From NCBI RefSeq assembly GCF_022829365.1, contig NZ_JAKSYJ010000034.1, positions 1 through 41,150 on the forward strand: a stretch of DNA of 41,150 nucleotides. The letters run 5' to 3'. The stretch's first letter is position 1, and each line of letters starts with the position of its first letter. Made by a program: the position numbers and the translations under genes. This document shows, one piece after another, positions 14,294 to 24,260 of the stretch. This stretch comes from Methylobacterium sp. J-077. GTDB taxonomy: Bacteria > Pseudomonadota > Alphaproteobacteria > Rhizobiales > Beijerinckiaceae. Under the pieces are notes generated by a model that did not search any database, was not told the origin of the DNA, and saw only the letters and a program-made list of their open reading frames with translations.

Positions 14294-16846
14294 TTAGGCC
14301 AGGCCCGTCAGCTTTTCCGGGCGCAGCGCGTTCGGCCCGGCTGGGAAGTAGCGCACCGCGATGCCGTCGGCGAGGCGTTCGAGGTCGGTCTCCAGGGCGG
14401 TGAGGCGCACGGCGTCGAAATCGGCGGCCTCGCCGCTGCGCAGCTCCGCCAGGATCCGCGAGGCGATGCGGCGGTGCGGCTCCGGGATGCCGTCGGCCGA
14501 CAGGGCCGGAAGGTCGTCGAGGTGCCGGGCGATCGCCTCCGCCTGGAAGGCGATCGAGCGCGGGTTGTAGGGGTCGAGCAGCACCATGTCGCGCACGGGG
14601 TCAAGGGCCGCGCCCTGCATGTAGCGCCGGCCGTAGCTGATCTGCGAATCGCACAGCGACAGCATCACCCCGAGGCAGCCCGGGGTCGCCTCGTCGTTGG
14701 CGAAGGACAGCGCGAAGGTGCAGGTGTTGATCGCCCGCTCGACGCGACGGCCGAGCTCGACGAAGTGCCAGCCCTCCGCCCGGCTCATGTTCTCGTGGGT
14801 GAGGCCGGAGAGCGCAGCCAGCTGGCTCAGCGCCCGCTCGGCGCGGCCGGCGAGCTGCGACTCGGTGAAGGTCCGCTCGGTCTCGAGCGACAGGAGCTCG
14901 ATCAGATCGGCCAGCACCCGCCAGGCCTCGCCGGAGAGGCGGGCGCGCAGCGCGGCGGCGTTGCGCCGGGCCGAGACGATGTGGGCGCGGGCCGAGCCCG
15001 AGCGCTCGCGCCCGGTGAGCGCCTCCTGGGCGAGCCGGGCGGTGGGCAGGTCGGCGGCGCCGGTGGCGCCCCATTCGTGCAGCAGAGCCCGCAGGGCGAG
15101 GGCCGCCGGGGTGTCGAGGGCCCCGGAGATGTCGGCCCCGACCGCGTCGCCGACGCTGCGCAGATGGGCCAGGACCAGCCGGATCACGGCCTCGGCGCGT
15201 TCGAGGTAGCGGCCGAGCCAGAACAGGCCGTCGGCGGCCCGGGAGGGCAGGTGGCCGCCGACCCGGCGCACCCGCGGGGCCGCGTGGGAGCCGATCAGCG
15301 GCGCCTCGACCGGGCTCTCGGACAGCACCCACAGGTCGGCCGAGCGGATGCCGAGCCGCATCTCGATCGGGTCGACATCCTCGCCCTCCGAGACCCGGCA
15401 GAAGCCGCCCGGCATCACCTGCCAGCCGGACGGCGTCCGGGTTGCGAAGACGCGCACCACGAAGGGGCGGGGCACCAGGGTGAGGCCGGTCTCGCCGCGC
15501 TCCCAGCCCGGCATGGTCGAGAGCGGCGCGGCCTCCTGGGCGACGTAGTCGAACGGCCGGTCGCGCAGGGCCGCCACGACCCGCGCCCGCTCGGCCGCCA
15601 GGGCGTGCGGGGCCAGCATCGCGTCGCGGCCCGCCCCGCGCTGGGGCGTGGCGGCCGGGCGCAGGGTCAGGCTGTCGAGATTCGCCTGAGCATGGGCCAG
15701 GCCTTCGAGGTCGCCGCACCACCAAGCCCGGGGATGCCCGAGCCGCAGGGGCTCGCCCAGCAGCCGGCGGGCGATGCCGTCGAGATAGGGGGCGAGCGCC
15801 GCGGACTCGATCAGCCCCGAGCCCGGCATGTTGGCCATCACCACGGAGCCGTTGCGCAGGGCCTCGATCACCCCGGGCACGCCCAGCCGCGAGGCCGGAT
15901 TGAGCTCGAGGGGATCGAGATAGTCGGCATCGATCCGCCGCCACACGGCGTCGGCCCGCTTCAGCCCGGAGACGGTGCGGACATGCAGGGCGCCGTCCCG
16001 CATGACCAGGTCGTCGCCCTCCACCAGCATCAGGCCGAGATAGCGGGCGAGCGCGGCCTGCTCGACATAGGTGCTGCTGTAGGGGCCGGAGGTCAGCAGG
16101 CAGATGCGCGGATCGGCGCGCTCGGCCCCCAGCGCCAGCCCCTCGCGGAACGCCTGGAAGAAGGCCGGCAGGCGCTCGACATGGAGGTCCTGGAACAGGT
16201 CCGGGAAGGTCCGGGCCAGGACCATGCGGTTCTCCAGCGCCCAGCCGAGGCCCGAGGGCGCCTGCGTCCGGTCGGCCAGGACCTGCCAGCGCCCGTCCGG
16301 CCCCCGGCCGATATCGGCGGCGTAGAGCTTCAGATAGTGGCCGCCGGGAGGCGCGACCCCGTGCAGGGGGTGGAGGAACTCGGGCGTCCCGGCCACGATC
16401 GCGGCGGGCAGCAGCCCATCCGCGACCAGCCGGCCCTCGCCGTAGGCGTCGGCGAGGATCGCCTCCATCAGCCCGGCGCGCTGGACGATGCCGGCGCTGA
16501 GATCCCGCCACTCGGCGGCTTCGACCACCAGGGGCAGGCAGCCCAGCGGCCAGGGATGCTCGCGCTGGTCGCCGGAGATGCGGAAGGAGATGCCGGCATC
16601 CCGGATGTGCCGCTCCGCCGAGACGAAGCGGGCCAGGATCTCCGGCTCGGTCAGCGCGCCGAGATGGTCGAGCAGGCGCGGCCACGCCCCGCGCGGGGCG
16701 CCGTCGTCACCCAGGAACTCGTCCGGCCGGCCGGGGACGGGCCGGTAACCCGCGGTCCAGCGCGCGATGCGCTCCCCAGGGCTCTCGCGCGAACTCTCCG
16801 CCGCCTCGGCCCGGACGGCGCCGGATGCGAGCGCCGCCTCCATCAC
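14294..16846 (-). CDS. Circularly permuted ATP-grasp type 2 fused to alpha-E domain
   Basis: The 850-residue protein joins two parts that are often separate genes. Residues about 60-530 form a circularly permuted ATP-grasp ligase: LKLYAADIGRGPDGRW, a SGLGWALENRMVLAR stretch, then LLTSGPYSSTYVEQAALARY and MLVEGDDLVMRDG. Residues about 533-850 are an alpha-E (DUF403) helical domain starting LPSRAADGLFWLGRYLERAE. ATP-grasp enzymes of this kind are predicted amide- or peptide-forming ligases. It begins 10 bp after the upstream transglutaminase-DUF2126 gene, which implies one transcript. The biochemical product is unknown. Confidence 0.9.
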   Translation of the reverse strand: MMEAALASGAVRAEAAESSRESPGERIARWTAGYRPVPGRPDEFLGDDGAPRGAWPRLLDHLGALTEPEILARFVSAERHIRDAGISFRISGDQREHPWPLGCLPLVVEAAEWRDLSAGIVQRAGLMEAILADAYGEGRLVADGLLPAAIVAGTPEFLHPLHGVAPPGGHYLKLYAADIGRGPDGRWQVLADRTQAPSGLGWALENRMVLARTFPDLFQDLHVERLPAFFQAFREGLALGAERADPRICLLTSGPYSSTYVEQAALARYLGLMLVEGDDLVMRDGALHVRTVSGLKRADAVWRRIDADYLDPLELNPASRLGVPGVIEALRNGSVVMANMPGSGLIESAALAPYLDGIARRLLGEPLRLGHPRAWWCGDLEGLAHAQANLDSLTLRPAATPQRGAGRDAMLAPHALAAERARVVAALRDRPFDYVAQEAAPLSTMPGWERGETGLTLVPRPFVVRVFATRTPSGWQVMPGGFCRVSEGEDVDPIEMRLGIRSADLWVLSESPVEAPLIGSHAAPRVRRVGGHLPSRAADGLFWLGRYLERAEAVIRLVLAHLRSVGDAVGADISGALDTPAALALRALLHEWGATGAADLPTARLAQEALTGRERSGSARAHIVSARRNAAALRARLSGEAWRVLADLIELLSLETERTFTESQLAGRAERALSQLAALSGLTHENMSRAEGWHFVELGRRVERAINTCTFALSFANDEATPGCLGVMLSLCDSQISYGRRYMQGAALDPVRDMVLLDPYNPRSIAFQAEAIARHLDDLPALSADGIPEPHRRIASRILAELRSGEAADFDAVRLTALETDLERLADGIAVRYFPAGPNALRPEKLTGLA

Positions 16847-16856
16847 CAGGCCCCGG

Positions 16857-19800
16857 TCATGTCGGGGCCGGCGTGCGCAGGTCGAGGGTCAGCGGGAACT
16901 CGGCGCTCGTCTCGGCGCGGGGCATCTCGATCCGGCCCGGCGTGTGGCCCAGCGGCTCGAAGCGGGCGAGGCGACGCCCTTCCGCCTCGTAGGCGTTGAC
17001 CGGGTGGGTCTCGTAGTTCCGGCCGCCCGGATGGGCGACGTGGTAGCGGCAGCCGCCGAGCGAGCGCCCGCTCCAGGCGTCGAGGATGTCGAAGGTCAGC
17101 GGCGAGTGGGCCGGAATCGTCGGGTGCAGGGAGGAGGCCGGCTGCCAAGCCTTGAAGCGCAAGCCGGCCACGGCCTCGCCGGCGCGGCCGGTGCCGGTCA
17201 TGGGCAGCCGCCGGCCGTTGCAGGCGATGACGTGCCGCCCGGGCACGAAGCCCTCGACCTTGACCTGAAGCCGCTCGACCGAGCTGTCGACGAAGCGCAC
17301 GGTGCCCCCGCTGGTCCCTTCCTCGCCCATCACGTGCCAGGGCTCCAGCGCCTGGCGCAGTTCCATCCGGACCCCGCCCTGCTCGACCACGCCGAAGACC
17401 GGGAAGCGGAACTGGGCCTGCGCCTCGAAGGCGACCGGATCGAAAGCGTAGCCCGCCGCCCCGAGATCCTCCAGCACCCCCAGGAAGTCGGCCCAGAGGA
17501 AATGCGGCAGCATGAAGCGATCGTGGAGTGTCGTGCCCCAGCGGACACAACCGCCGGTCTGCGGCTCGCGCCACAGCCACGCCACCAGGGCCCGCAGCAG
17601 CAATTGCTGCGCGAGGCTCATGCGGGCGTCCGGGGGCATCTCGAAGGCCCGGAACTCCAGCAGGCCGAGGCGGCCGGTGGGACCGTCCGGCGAGTACAGC
17701 TTGTCGATGCAGATCTCGGCCCGGTGGGTGTTGCCGGTGACGTCCACCAGGATGTTGCGGAACACCCGGTCGACCAGCCAGCGCGGGATGTTGGGCGCGT
17801 CGGCGGCCGGGATCTGGGCGAGCGCGATCTCCAATTCGTAGAGCCCGTCATGGCGGGCCTCGTCCATGCGCGGGGCCTGGCTGGTCGGGCCGATATAGAG
17901 GCCGGAGAACAGGTATGAGAGCGCCGGGTGGCGCTGCCAGTAGAGCACCAGGCTCTTGAGCAGGTCGGGCCGGCGCAGGAACGGCGAATCGTCCGGGGTG
18001 ACGCCACCCATGACCACGTGGTTGCCGCCGCCGGTGCCGGTATGGCGCCCGTCGACCATGAACTTCTCCGCGCCGAGCCGGGTCTGCCGGGCCTCGGCGT
18101 AGAGGTCGGTGGTGATCGCCACCGCCTCGCGCCAGGAGGCGGCCGGGTGGACGTTGACCTCGATCACCCCGGGATCGGGGGTGACCTTGATCAGGCCGAT
18201 GCGCGCATCGTAGGGCGGCTCGTAGCCCTCGATGTGGATCGGCAGCTTCAGTTCAGCGGCGGCGGCCTCGAGATGGGCGGCGAGTTCGAGATACTCGTCG
18301 GCGCGCTGGGTCGGGGGCATGAACACCCGCACGATCCCGTCCCGGGGCTCGATGGCGAGCGCGGTCCGCACCGCGACGCCGGTGACGCCGGCGCCGTTGA
18401 CGACGGTCTCGGCCATCGGGTCGTCGGGGAGGGGGCCGCGGGCCTCCAGCGGGTCCTGCGGCTGGTAATAGGGATAGTGCTCCGGCGGCACGTAGGGCAG
18501 GGACGACAGGGGCAGCCGGAAGCCCAGGGGCGAATCGCCCGGCACCAGGAAGGCCTGGCCCCGGCGGAGCTCCCACTTCTCCGAGATCCAGACCCGGTCG
18601 GCGTCACCGTCCTTGCCGGTGGGCAGGCTCGCCAGGGGCAGGACGTAGCCCGCCGGCTCCCCGAGCCCGCGGGCGTAGACGCGCCGGATCCGGGCGTCGA
18701 ACTCCACCGAGCCGGACTTGGCGGCGGCCGGCGTGACGTTGACCGGCAGCTCCGCGGCCTTCTTCTCCCAGAGCTCGCCGTCCTCGAAAGCCGGGAAGAC
18801 GTAGTCGGACAGGCCGAGCCGGCGGGCCAGGGTCTCGGCCAGCGCCTTGGCCTGGGCGATGGTGGCGGTCCCCTCGGCCCCCTCGCCCGCTTCCGGGGCG
18901 ATCAGCGCCGAATCCGTCCAGATCGGCTTGCCGTCCTTGCGCCAGTAGAGCGCGAAGGCCCAGCGCGGCAGGCTCTCGCCGGGATACCACTTGCCCTGGC
19001 CGTAATGCAGCAGCCCGCCCGGACCGAAGCGGTCGCGCAGGCGCCGGATCAGGGTATCGGCCAGCCGCCGCTTGGTCGGGCCGACCGCGGCGATGTTCCA
19101 TTCCGGCGCCTCGAAATCGTCCACCGACACGAAGGTCGGCTCGCCGCCCATGGTCAGCCGGACGTCCTGGGCCACGAGGTCGGCATCGATCCGCTCGCCG
19201 AGCGCGTCCATGGCCGACCAGACCGCCTCGGAATAGGGCTTGGTGATCCGGGGCGTCTCGGCGACCCGGGTGATGCTCATCGCGAAGCCGAACTCGGTCT
19301 TGGCCGGCTCGGCGACGCCCGAGATCGGCGCGGCCGAGCGGTAATGCGGGGTCGCGGCGAGCGGGATGTGGCCCTCGCCGGTGAGCAGGCCGGAGGTCGC
19401 GTCCATGCCGATCCAGCCGGCACCGGGCAGATAGACCTCGGCCCAGGCATGCAGGTCGGTGAAGTCCGCCGATGCGCCGGCCGGGCCGTCGACCGCGGTG
19501 GTGTCGGGCACGAGCTGGATGAGGTAGCCGGAGACGAAGCGGGCGGCGAGCCCGATCCGGCGCAGCACCTGCACGAGCAGCCAGGCCGAATCCCGGCAGG
19601 AGCCGCTCTTGAGCCGCAGCGTCTCGGCCGGCGTCTGGACCCCCGGCTCCAGGCGCACGCCGTAGGCGATCTCGCGGGCGATCAGGCCGTTGAGCGCCAC
19701 CAGGAACAGGACCGTGCTCTGCTCCTCGGGAAGCCGGGCGAGCAGCGCCTCGATCTCCGGCCCGTCCGCGTCCACGGGGGCCAGGTAGGGCGCCAGCTCC

Positions 19801-20135
19801 TCCGAGAGGTCGGGCTCGTACGCGAAATTCCGGCCTTGCGCGTAATCCTCCACGAAGAAGTCGAACGGGTTGATCACCGCCATCTCGGCGGTGAGGTCGA
19901 CCTCGATCTTCAGCTCGTCGGTCTTCTCCGGGAAGACCAGGCGGGCGAGCCAGTTGCCGCTCGGATCCTGCTGCCAGTTGAGGAAGTGGTTGGCGGGCGT
20001 CACCGTCAGCGCGTAGGCCGGCACCTTGGTGCGCGCGTGCGGGGCCGGGCGCAGGCGCACCACCTGGGGACCGAGGCTGATCGGCCTGTCGTAGCGGTAA
20101 TGCGTGACATGGTGCAGGGCGGCTTTGATCGACAC
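16857..20135 (-). CDS. Transglutaminase-DUF2126 giant protein
   Basis: The GTG at 20135 follows GGAG by 5 bases and gives 1092 residues. Residues 1-85 are the transglutaminase N-terminal domain. The core keeps the triad C180 ([12 protein letters not shown]), H229 ([10 protein letters not shown]) and D245 (GMDATSG). From about 300 to the end is DUF2126, a large domain seen almost only in this arrangement, with conserved-looking [18 protein letters not shown] and [14 protein letters not shown]. It is the first gene of the cluster. DUF2126 has no proven activity; some resemblance to glutamine-synthetase-like amidoligases has been proposed. Confidence 0.9.
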   Translation of the reverse strand: MSIKAALHHVTHYRYDRPISLGPQVVRLRPAPHARTKVPAYALTVTPANHFLNWQQDPSGNWLARLVFPEKTDELKIEVDLTAEMAVINPFDFFVEDYAQGRNFAYEPDLSEELAPYLAPVDADGPEIEALLARLPEEQSTVLFLVALNGLIAREIAYGVRLEPGVQTPAETLRLKSGSCRDSAWLLVQVLRRIGLAARFVSGYLIQLVPDTTAVDGPAGASADFTDLHAWAEVYLPGAGWIGMDATSGLLTGEGHIPLAATPHYRSAAPISGVAEPAKTEFGFAMSITRVAETPRITKPYSEAVWSAMDALGERIDADLVAQDVRLTMGGEPTFVSVDDFEAPEWNIAAVGPTKRRLADTLIRRLRDRFGPGGLLHYGQGKWYPGESLPRWAFALYWRKDGKPIWTDSALIAPEAGEGAEGTATIAQAKALAETLARRLGLSDYVFPAFEDGELWEKKAAELPVNVTPAAAKSGSVEFDARIRRVYARGLGEPAGYVLPLASLPTGKDGDADRVWISEKWELRRGQAFLVPGDSPLGFRLPLSSLPYVPPEHYPYYQPQDPLEARGPLPDDPMAETVVNGAGVTGVAVRTALAIEPRDGIVRVFMPPTQRADEYLELAAHLEAAAAELKLPIHIEGYEPPYDARIGLIKVTPDPGVIEVNVHPAASWREAVAITTDLYAEARQTRLGAEKFMVDGRHTGTGGGNHVVMGGVTPDDSPFLRRPDLLKSLVLYWQRHPALSYLFSGLYIGPTSQAPRMDEARHDGLYELEIALAQIPAADAPNIPRWLVDRVFRNILVDVTGNTHRAEICIDKLYSPDGPTGRLGLLEFRAFEMPPDARMSLAQQLLLRALVAWLWREPQTGGCVRWGTTLHDRFMLPHFLWADFLGVLEDLGAAGYAFDPVAFEAQAQFRFPVFGVVEQGGVRMELRQALEPWHVMGEEGTSGGTVRFVDSSVERLQVKVEGFVPGRHVIACNGRRLPMTGTGRAGEAVAGLRFKAWQPASSLHPTIPAHSPLTFDILDAWSGRSLGGCRYHVAHPGGRNYETHPVNAYEAEGRRLARFEPLGHTPGRIEMPRAETSAEFPLTLDLRTPAPT

Positions 20136-20360
20136 GATGGCTCCGTCTGAAGATCGAATGCGGTCTCGTAGCCGATACTGGGCGCTACAACGGGTCGATC
20201 GTCCCGGGCCCCAGCATGGTTATGTGCCAAGGATGGGGCCACAAGCAATTTCCGTGCGGCGACCACGGCTTCCGTGGTTCGCCGCCGACCTTGGCCGGAA
20301 CTTTGCCGCTCGCGCCTATTTGATCGGGAGGTGGGCCGGCTGCCGGCCCGGGACCGCGCG
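20136..20360. promoter_or_regulatory. Divergent promoter region of the transglutaminase/ATP-grasp cluster
   Basis: 225 bp separate the GTG of the minus-strand operon from the ATG of the metallopeptidase. No strong inverted repeat is evident. The shared region suggests co-regulation of the two transcripts (inference). Confidence 0.4.
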
Positions 20361-21545
20361 ATGAAGCTCTTCCAGTGCCAAGCCTGCGACCAGCCGGTCA
20401 CCTTCGAGGCGACCGCCTGCGAGAGCTGCGCGCGCAGGCTGGGCTATGCTCGCGCGGTCCATGCGGTCTCGGCCCTGGAGCCCGTGGGCCTCTCGGCCCA
20501 TCCGGCCATGGGCGGGGCCCAGACCTTCCACGCCTACGCCGATTCCGGCCCACGCTACCGCTACTGCAACAACGCCCTCTCGGGCGCCTGCAACTGGCTG
20601 GTGCCGGAGAACAGCCCCGATATCTTCTGTACCGCATGCCGGCACAACCGGGTCGTGCCGGACCTGTCGCACTCCTGGAACCTCGCGCGCTGGCGCCAGA
20701 TCGAGGCGGCCAAGCGCCGGCTGTTCTACTCGCTGCTGCGCCTCGAACTGCCGCTGGCGACCCGGGCCCAGTACACGGACGGGCTGGCCTTCGATTTCCT
20801 GGTCGATCCGTCCGAGAGCTTTTCCTACGGGCCGCCGGTGCTCACGGGCCACATCAACGGCCTGATCACCATGAACATCGCCGAGGCCGACGACGTCGAG
20901 CGCGAGCGGCGCCGGATCCTGTTCGGCGAGCATTACCGCACCCTGCTCGGCCACTTCCGGCACGAGATCGGGCACTACTTCTGGTACCTGCTGGTGATGA
21001 ACGGGCCGACCATGGGCGCGTTCCGGGCGCTGTTCGGCGACGAGAGCCTGAACTACGTCCGGGCCCTGCAGGACCATTACGCCCACGGCGCCCCGGCCGA
21101 CTGGGAGGAATCCTACGTCTCGGCCTACGCCACCGCCCATCCGTGGGAGGATTTCGCCGAGACCTTCGCGCATTACCTGCACATCGTCGATACGGTTGAG
21201 ACCGCCTCGACCTTCGAGCTGCACGTGCGCCCGCGCCTGCGCAACGCCACGGCGGCCCCTACGGTGATCGATTTCGACCCCTACGACACCCAGGACCTCG
21301 ACCGGCTGATCGAGGCCTGGCTGCCGCTGACCTACGCGATCAACTCCCTGTCCCACAGCATGGGCCAGCCGGCGCTCTACCCGTTCAAGCTGACGCCGAC
21401 GGTGATCGCCAAGCTCGCCTTCGTGCACGAGCGGATCTACGCCTCCCGCTCCGGCACCCTGCCGGATCCCGGCGAGGCGGGGGCGGAGATGCTGCGCGCG
21501 GTGATCCTGGGGCTGCGCCAGAAGGTGGCGGCACCGACGGTGTGA
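20361..21545 (+). CDS. Zinc-ribbon metallopeptidase (putative zinc-binding peptidase)
   Basis: I chose the ATG at 20361 (MKLFQCQAC) over an upstream in-frame start because the N-terminal zinc ribbon begins there. The 394-residue protein has paired cysteines C6/C9 and C20/C23, then C69, C77, C90 and C93 (ribbon-like). Next comes a gluzincin-type HEIGH at 201-205 (HFRHEIGHYFWYLL) with a downstream helix PWEDFAETFAHYLHI that could supply the third zinc ligand. It matches the family of putative zinc-binding metallopeptidases. It is divergent from the cluster and likely part of the same pathway. Confidence 0.9.
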   Translation: MKLFQCQACDQPVTFEATACESCARRLGYARAVHAVSALEPVGLSAHPAMGGAQTFHAYADSGPRYRYCNNALSGACNWLVPENSPDIFCTACRHNRVVPDLSHSWNLARWRQIEAAKRRLFYSLLRLELPLATRAQYTDGLAFDFLVDPSESFSYGPPVLTGHINGLITMNIAEADDVERERRRILFGEHYRTLLGHFRHEIGHYFWYLLVMNGPTMGAFRALFGDESLNYVRALQDHYAHGAPADWEESYVSAYATAHPWEDFAETFAHYLHIVDTVETASTFELHVRPRLRNATAAPTVIDFDPYDTQDLDRLIEAWLPLTYAINSLSHSMGQPALYPFKLTPTVIAKLAFVHERIYASRSGTLPDPGEAGAEMLRAVILGLRQKVAAPTV

Positions 21546-21561
21546 AGCGTTCGACGGACGG

Positions 21562-21921
21562 TCAGGGTCGCGGTCGTGGAAGCGGCTTCAGGGTTATGAA
21601 CCGGGCTGTCCGGGACGGATCGGTATCATCGACCTGCCAGACGGTTCTGACCTGCGGATCCACGCCGGCGCGGGCGGCAAGCGGCCCCTCGAAGTCGAGT
21701 TTGGTAGCCCGATAGCCCGGCAGGAATCCCCGAAAATTCGGCCGCTGGCCATGATCAAGCAGCGCGCCGATCATGACGTCCGGATTGCCGGGCGTGAACC
21801 CGAACGCGGCGAGGAAGCGGCACTTCGCAGCGCCGTCCCGATGGTTCGGATTGAGCAGATAGGCGGTGACCTTGGCCGGGGCGACGTGAAAGCGGGATGG
21901 CCAAGCGTCCGGCTCGGTCAC
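21562..21921 (-). CDS. DUF6883-like protein (119 aa)
   Basis: The GTG at 21921 overlaps the stop of the upstream gene (GTGA), so the frame upstream of it is not coding. The product reads KVTAYLLNPNHRDGAAKCRFLAAFGF, then GALLDHG and a C-terminal VRTVWQVDDT followed by RFITLKPL. That pattern (LLN..H..G..K..F....GF) matches what I recall as DUF6883, a small domain often found with DUF4926 or in polymorphic-toxin contexts. Function unproven. Confidence 0.7.
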   Translation of the reverse strand: MTEPDAWPSRFHVAPAKVTAYLLNPNHRDGAAKCRFLAAFGFTPGNPDVMIGALLDHGQRPNFRGFLPGYRATKLDFEGPLAARAGVDPQVRTVWQVDDTDPSRTARFITLKPLPRPRP

Positions 21922-22211
21922 ACGACCGCCCGCTCGACGAGGCAAACGGTGTCGGCCTCGACCGTCGCAAGTGTGTCGACCGGGTCCGTGAACTCGACCT
22001 CGAAGGCCTCGCCATCGGCATAGATCGCCACGACGGTGCCGGTTGAACCCGCCGGAACCGTCACGCCGTCGTCGCCTGAGACAGCCCGCAGAATCCGGAC
22101 ACGGTCGAGCTCGCGGACCGGCTCGGAACCAAGTCCGCCGATGGGTGGCAGGGGCGATTTCGGCAAGGGCGCACGCATCGCACACACGATACGCCGTCCC
22201 GCGTCGGACAC
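21918..22211 (-). CDS. DUF4926-like protein
   Basis: Residues from about 35 on show LDRVRILRAVSGDDGVTVPAG, then GTVVAIYADGEAFEVEFTDP and DTVCLVE. This is a small SH3-like barrel of the DUF4926 type (..GTVV.IY.DG.A.EVEF..). Start is uncertain: GTG at 22211 (97 aa) or ATG at 22178 (86 aa), neither with a good ribosome site. Its stop overlaps the GTG of the DUF6883-like gene. The pairing of these two domains recurs in bacteria and may be a toxin-immunity or toxin-antitoxin module (inference). Confidence 0.7.
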   Translation of the reverse strand: MSDAGRRIVCAMRAPLPKSPLPPIGGLGSEPVRELDRVRILRAVSGDDGVTVPAGSTGTVVAIYADGEAFEVEFTDPVDTLATVEADTVCLVERAVV

Positions 22212-22229
22212 AATGCGCCCGGTCGCCGG

Positions 22230-22709
22230 TCACGTCTCCTGCCGGCTCTCCACGAAGGCGCGAAACGCCGCCAGGGTCTCGGCGCTGACATGGTGCTCGA
22301 TCCCCTCGGCGTCCCGCCGGGCGGTCTCGGGGCTGACGCCGAGGGTGCACAGGAAGCGCTCGACGATGCGGTGGCGCTCCCGCGCCTGGGTGGCGAGCCG
22401 GCGGCCGGCCTCGGTCAGGAACACGCCGCGATAGGGCCGCTGCTGGACGAAGCCGTCCTCGCACAGGCGCTTGAGCATCTTGGCGACGGTGGGCTGGGCC
22501 ACGCCGAGGCGCGCGGCGATGTCGACCTGGCGCGCCTCGCCGCCGTCACCGATCAGGTCGTCGATCAGCTCGACGTAATCTTCCACGAGTTCGGAGCGCC
22601 GGGCCTCGCGGGCCTGGCGGAAGCTCTCCACGTGCCGCTCGGGATCGACCAGCACGGTCTCGGGCAAGCCTTGAGTCTCGGAGGCAAGCGGCTCGGACGG
22701 TTCCTGCAT
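22230..22709 (-). CDS. mntR: Manganese-responsive transcriptional regulator MntR
   Basis: The ATG at 22709 follows AGGGAGAG and gives 159 residues. The DtxR-type winged helix is clear: [26 protein letters not shown], then [14 protein letters not shown]. The dimerisation/metal region follows: [31 protein letters not shown], where the family places Mn ligands (E, H, C positions). It represses Mn uptake when Mn is plentiful. It is divergent from mntH, with an operator-like repeat between them at 22832-22849. Confidence 0.92.
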   Translation of the reverse strand: MQEPSEPLASETQGLPETVLVDPERHVESFRQAREARRSELVEDYVELIDDLIGDGGEARQVDIAARLGVAQPTVAKMLKRLCEDGFVQQRPYRGVFLTEAGRRLATQARERHRIVERFLCTLGVSPETARRDAEGIEHHVSAETLAAFRAFVESRQET

Positions 22710-22831
22710 CGGCTCTCCCTCTCGCCGCCCCCCGGCGCCGCCCGACCCCTGTTTAGCAAAGTCCGCCCCCGAGAGGGGAGTCCCGCGATGCCCCTTGCGA
22801 CCCCTCTTGAAACACACGGCCGGCGCCCTGA

Positions 22832-22849
22832 ATATAGCCCAAGCTATAT
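22832..22849. promoter_or_regulatory. MntR operator (inverted repeat ATATAGC-4-GCTATAT)
   Basis: Perfect 7-bp arms at 22832-22838 and 22843-22849 flank CCAA, 20 bp before the mntH ATG and 122 bp from the mntR start. The half-site closely resembles the enterobacterial MntR box (core CATAGC...GCTATG). Binding here would block mntH transcription. Confidence 0.8.
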
Positions 22850-22869
22850 CTTTGAGAAAAGGGTGAGGC

Positions 22870-24228
22870 ATGGCAACGCCGGACGCGGCGACGGTCCCGG
22901 AGGGCCAGACGCCCGGGGGAGGCGCGGCCCGCGGTCGTGCACCGGGGGCGATGAGCCGGCGCACGGAGCAGGCCATCCGCGACAGCCTCGACGGGCGGCC
23001 GGGCGGCCGGGGCCGGTTCCTGCTGTTCGTCGGCCCCGCCGTGACGGCGTCGATCGCCTACATGGACCCCGGCAACTTCGCCACCAACATCCAGGCGGGC
23101 GCCCGCTACGGCTACGGCCTGCTCTGGGTGGTGCTGCTGGCGAACCTCACCGCGATGCTGTTCCAGGCGCTCTCGGCCAAGCTCGGCATCGTCACCGGCA
23201 AGAACCTCGCCGAGCATTTTCGCGATGCGGTTCCCCGGAGCGGGCGGTTCGCGGCCTGGGGCATCAGCGAGGTCGCCGCCATGGCCACCGACCTCGCGGA
23301 GTTTCTGGGGGGCGCGATCGGGCTGTCCCTGCTCACCGGCATGCCGCTGATGGCCGGCATGGCGGTCACCGCGATCGTCACCTACGCGATCCTGCTCTTG
23401 GAGCACGAGGGGTTCCGGCCGCTGGAGATCGCCATCGGCGTCATGGTCGGCACGATCGGCCTCTGCTATGCGGTCGAGCTCGCCATCGCCCCGGTGGATT
23501 GGGCGGACGCCGCCAAGGGCCTCGTCACCCCAAAGATCCCGGACGCGCAGGCGCTGACCATCGCGGTCGGGATCATCGGCGCCACGGTGATGCCGCACGC
23601 GCTGTTCCTGCATTCGGGTCTGACCCAGGGGCGGGGCAGCCCCCGGACCGATTCGGACCGGCGCCTGCTGGTGCGCTACTCGAACCGCGAGGTGGTGGTG
23701 GCGCTGCTGCTGGCCGGCCTCGTCAACATCGCCATGGTGATCATGGCGGCGGCGGCCTTCCATGCCGGCCACAGCGCGGTCGCCGAGATCGACCAGGCCT
23801 ACCGCACCCTGACCCCGCTGCTCGGGCCGGCGGCCGGGGCCGCCTTCCTGGTGTCGCTGCTCGCCTCCGGGATCTCGTCCTCGGTGGTGGGGACGCTCGC
23901 CGGCCAGATGGTGATGCAGGGCTTCACCGGCTGGCGCATCCCGCTCCTCGTCCGCCGGCTCGCGACCATGCTGCCGGCCTTCGTGGTTGTGGCGATCGGC
24001 GTCGACCCGACCCGGGCCCTGGTCCTGTCCCAGGTGGTGCTGTCGCTCGCCCTGCCGGTGCCGATGGTGGGCCTGGTGGTGTTCACCCGCCGCCGCAGCG
24101 TGATGGGGGCCTTCGCCAACGGCCCGCTGACCCAGGCGGCGGCCGTGGCCGGGGCGGCTTTGGTGCTCGGCCTCAACCTGGTGCTGCTGGCCGCCGCCTT
24201 CGGAGTGCCGGTGCCGGGATTGGAATAG
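22870..24228 (+). CDS. mntH: Nramp-family Mn(II)/divalent metal:H+ symporter
   Basis: The 452-residue product has a 45-residue charged N-terminal extension, then the Nramp core. TM1 carries the metal-binding DPGN ([13 protein letters not shown]) and TM6 carries MPH ([14 protein letters not shown]), both needed for Mn coordination. About eleven hydrophobic segments follow each other to the C-terminus, with an acidic residue pattern ([15 protein letters not shown]) in TM3. It imports Mn2+, and possibly Fe2+, at the inner membrane. Regulation by the adjacent MntR is supported by the operator at 22832-22849. Confidence 0.95.
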   Translation: MATPDAATVPEGQTPGGGAARGRAPGAMSRRTEQAIRDSLDGRPGGRGRFLLFVGPAVTASIAYMDPGNFATNIQAGARYGYGLLWVVLLANLTAMLFQALSAKLGIVTGKNLAEHFRDAVPRSGRFAAWGISEVAAMATDLAEFLGGAIGLSLLTGMPLMAGMAVTAIVTYAILLLEHEGFRPLEIAIGVMVGTIGLCYAVELAIAPVDWADAAKGLVTPKIPDAQALTIAVGIIGATVMPHALFLHSGLTQGRGSPRTDSDRRLLVRYSNREVVVALLLAGLVNIAMVIMAAAAFHAGHSAVAEIDQAYRTLTPLLGPAAGAAFLVSLLASGISSSVVGTLAGQMVMQGFTGWRIPLLVRRLATMLPAFVVVAIGVDPTRALVLSQVVLSLALPVPMVGLVVFTRRRSVMGAFANGPLTQAAAVAGAALVLGLNLVLLAAAFGVPVPGLE

Positions 24229-24260
24229 GAACATCCGCGCCGAGCCTGTTGCCCCTTCCG

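Noticed and set aside
14474..16999. 841-codon plus-strand open frame opposite the ATP-grasp/alpha-E gene
   Set aside because: Same shadow effect: repetitive charged composition, no recognisable fold, and a clear family member on the other strand.
17928..20150. 740-codon open frame on the plus strand opposite the DUF2126 gene
   Set aside because: In GC-rich DNA the complement of a real gene often stays open. The translation is low-complexity Arg/Gly/Asp/His-rich with no domain, while the minus strand carries a complete transglutaminase-DUF2126 protein.
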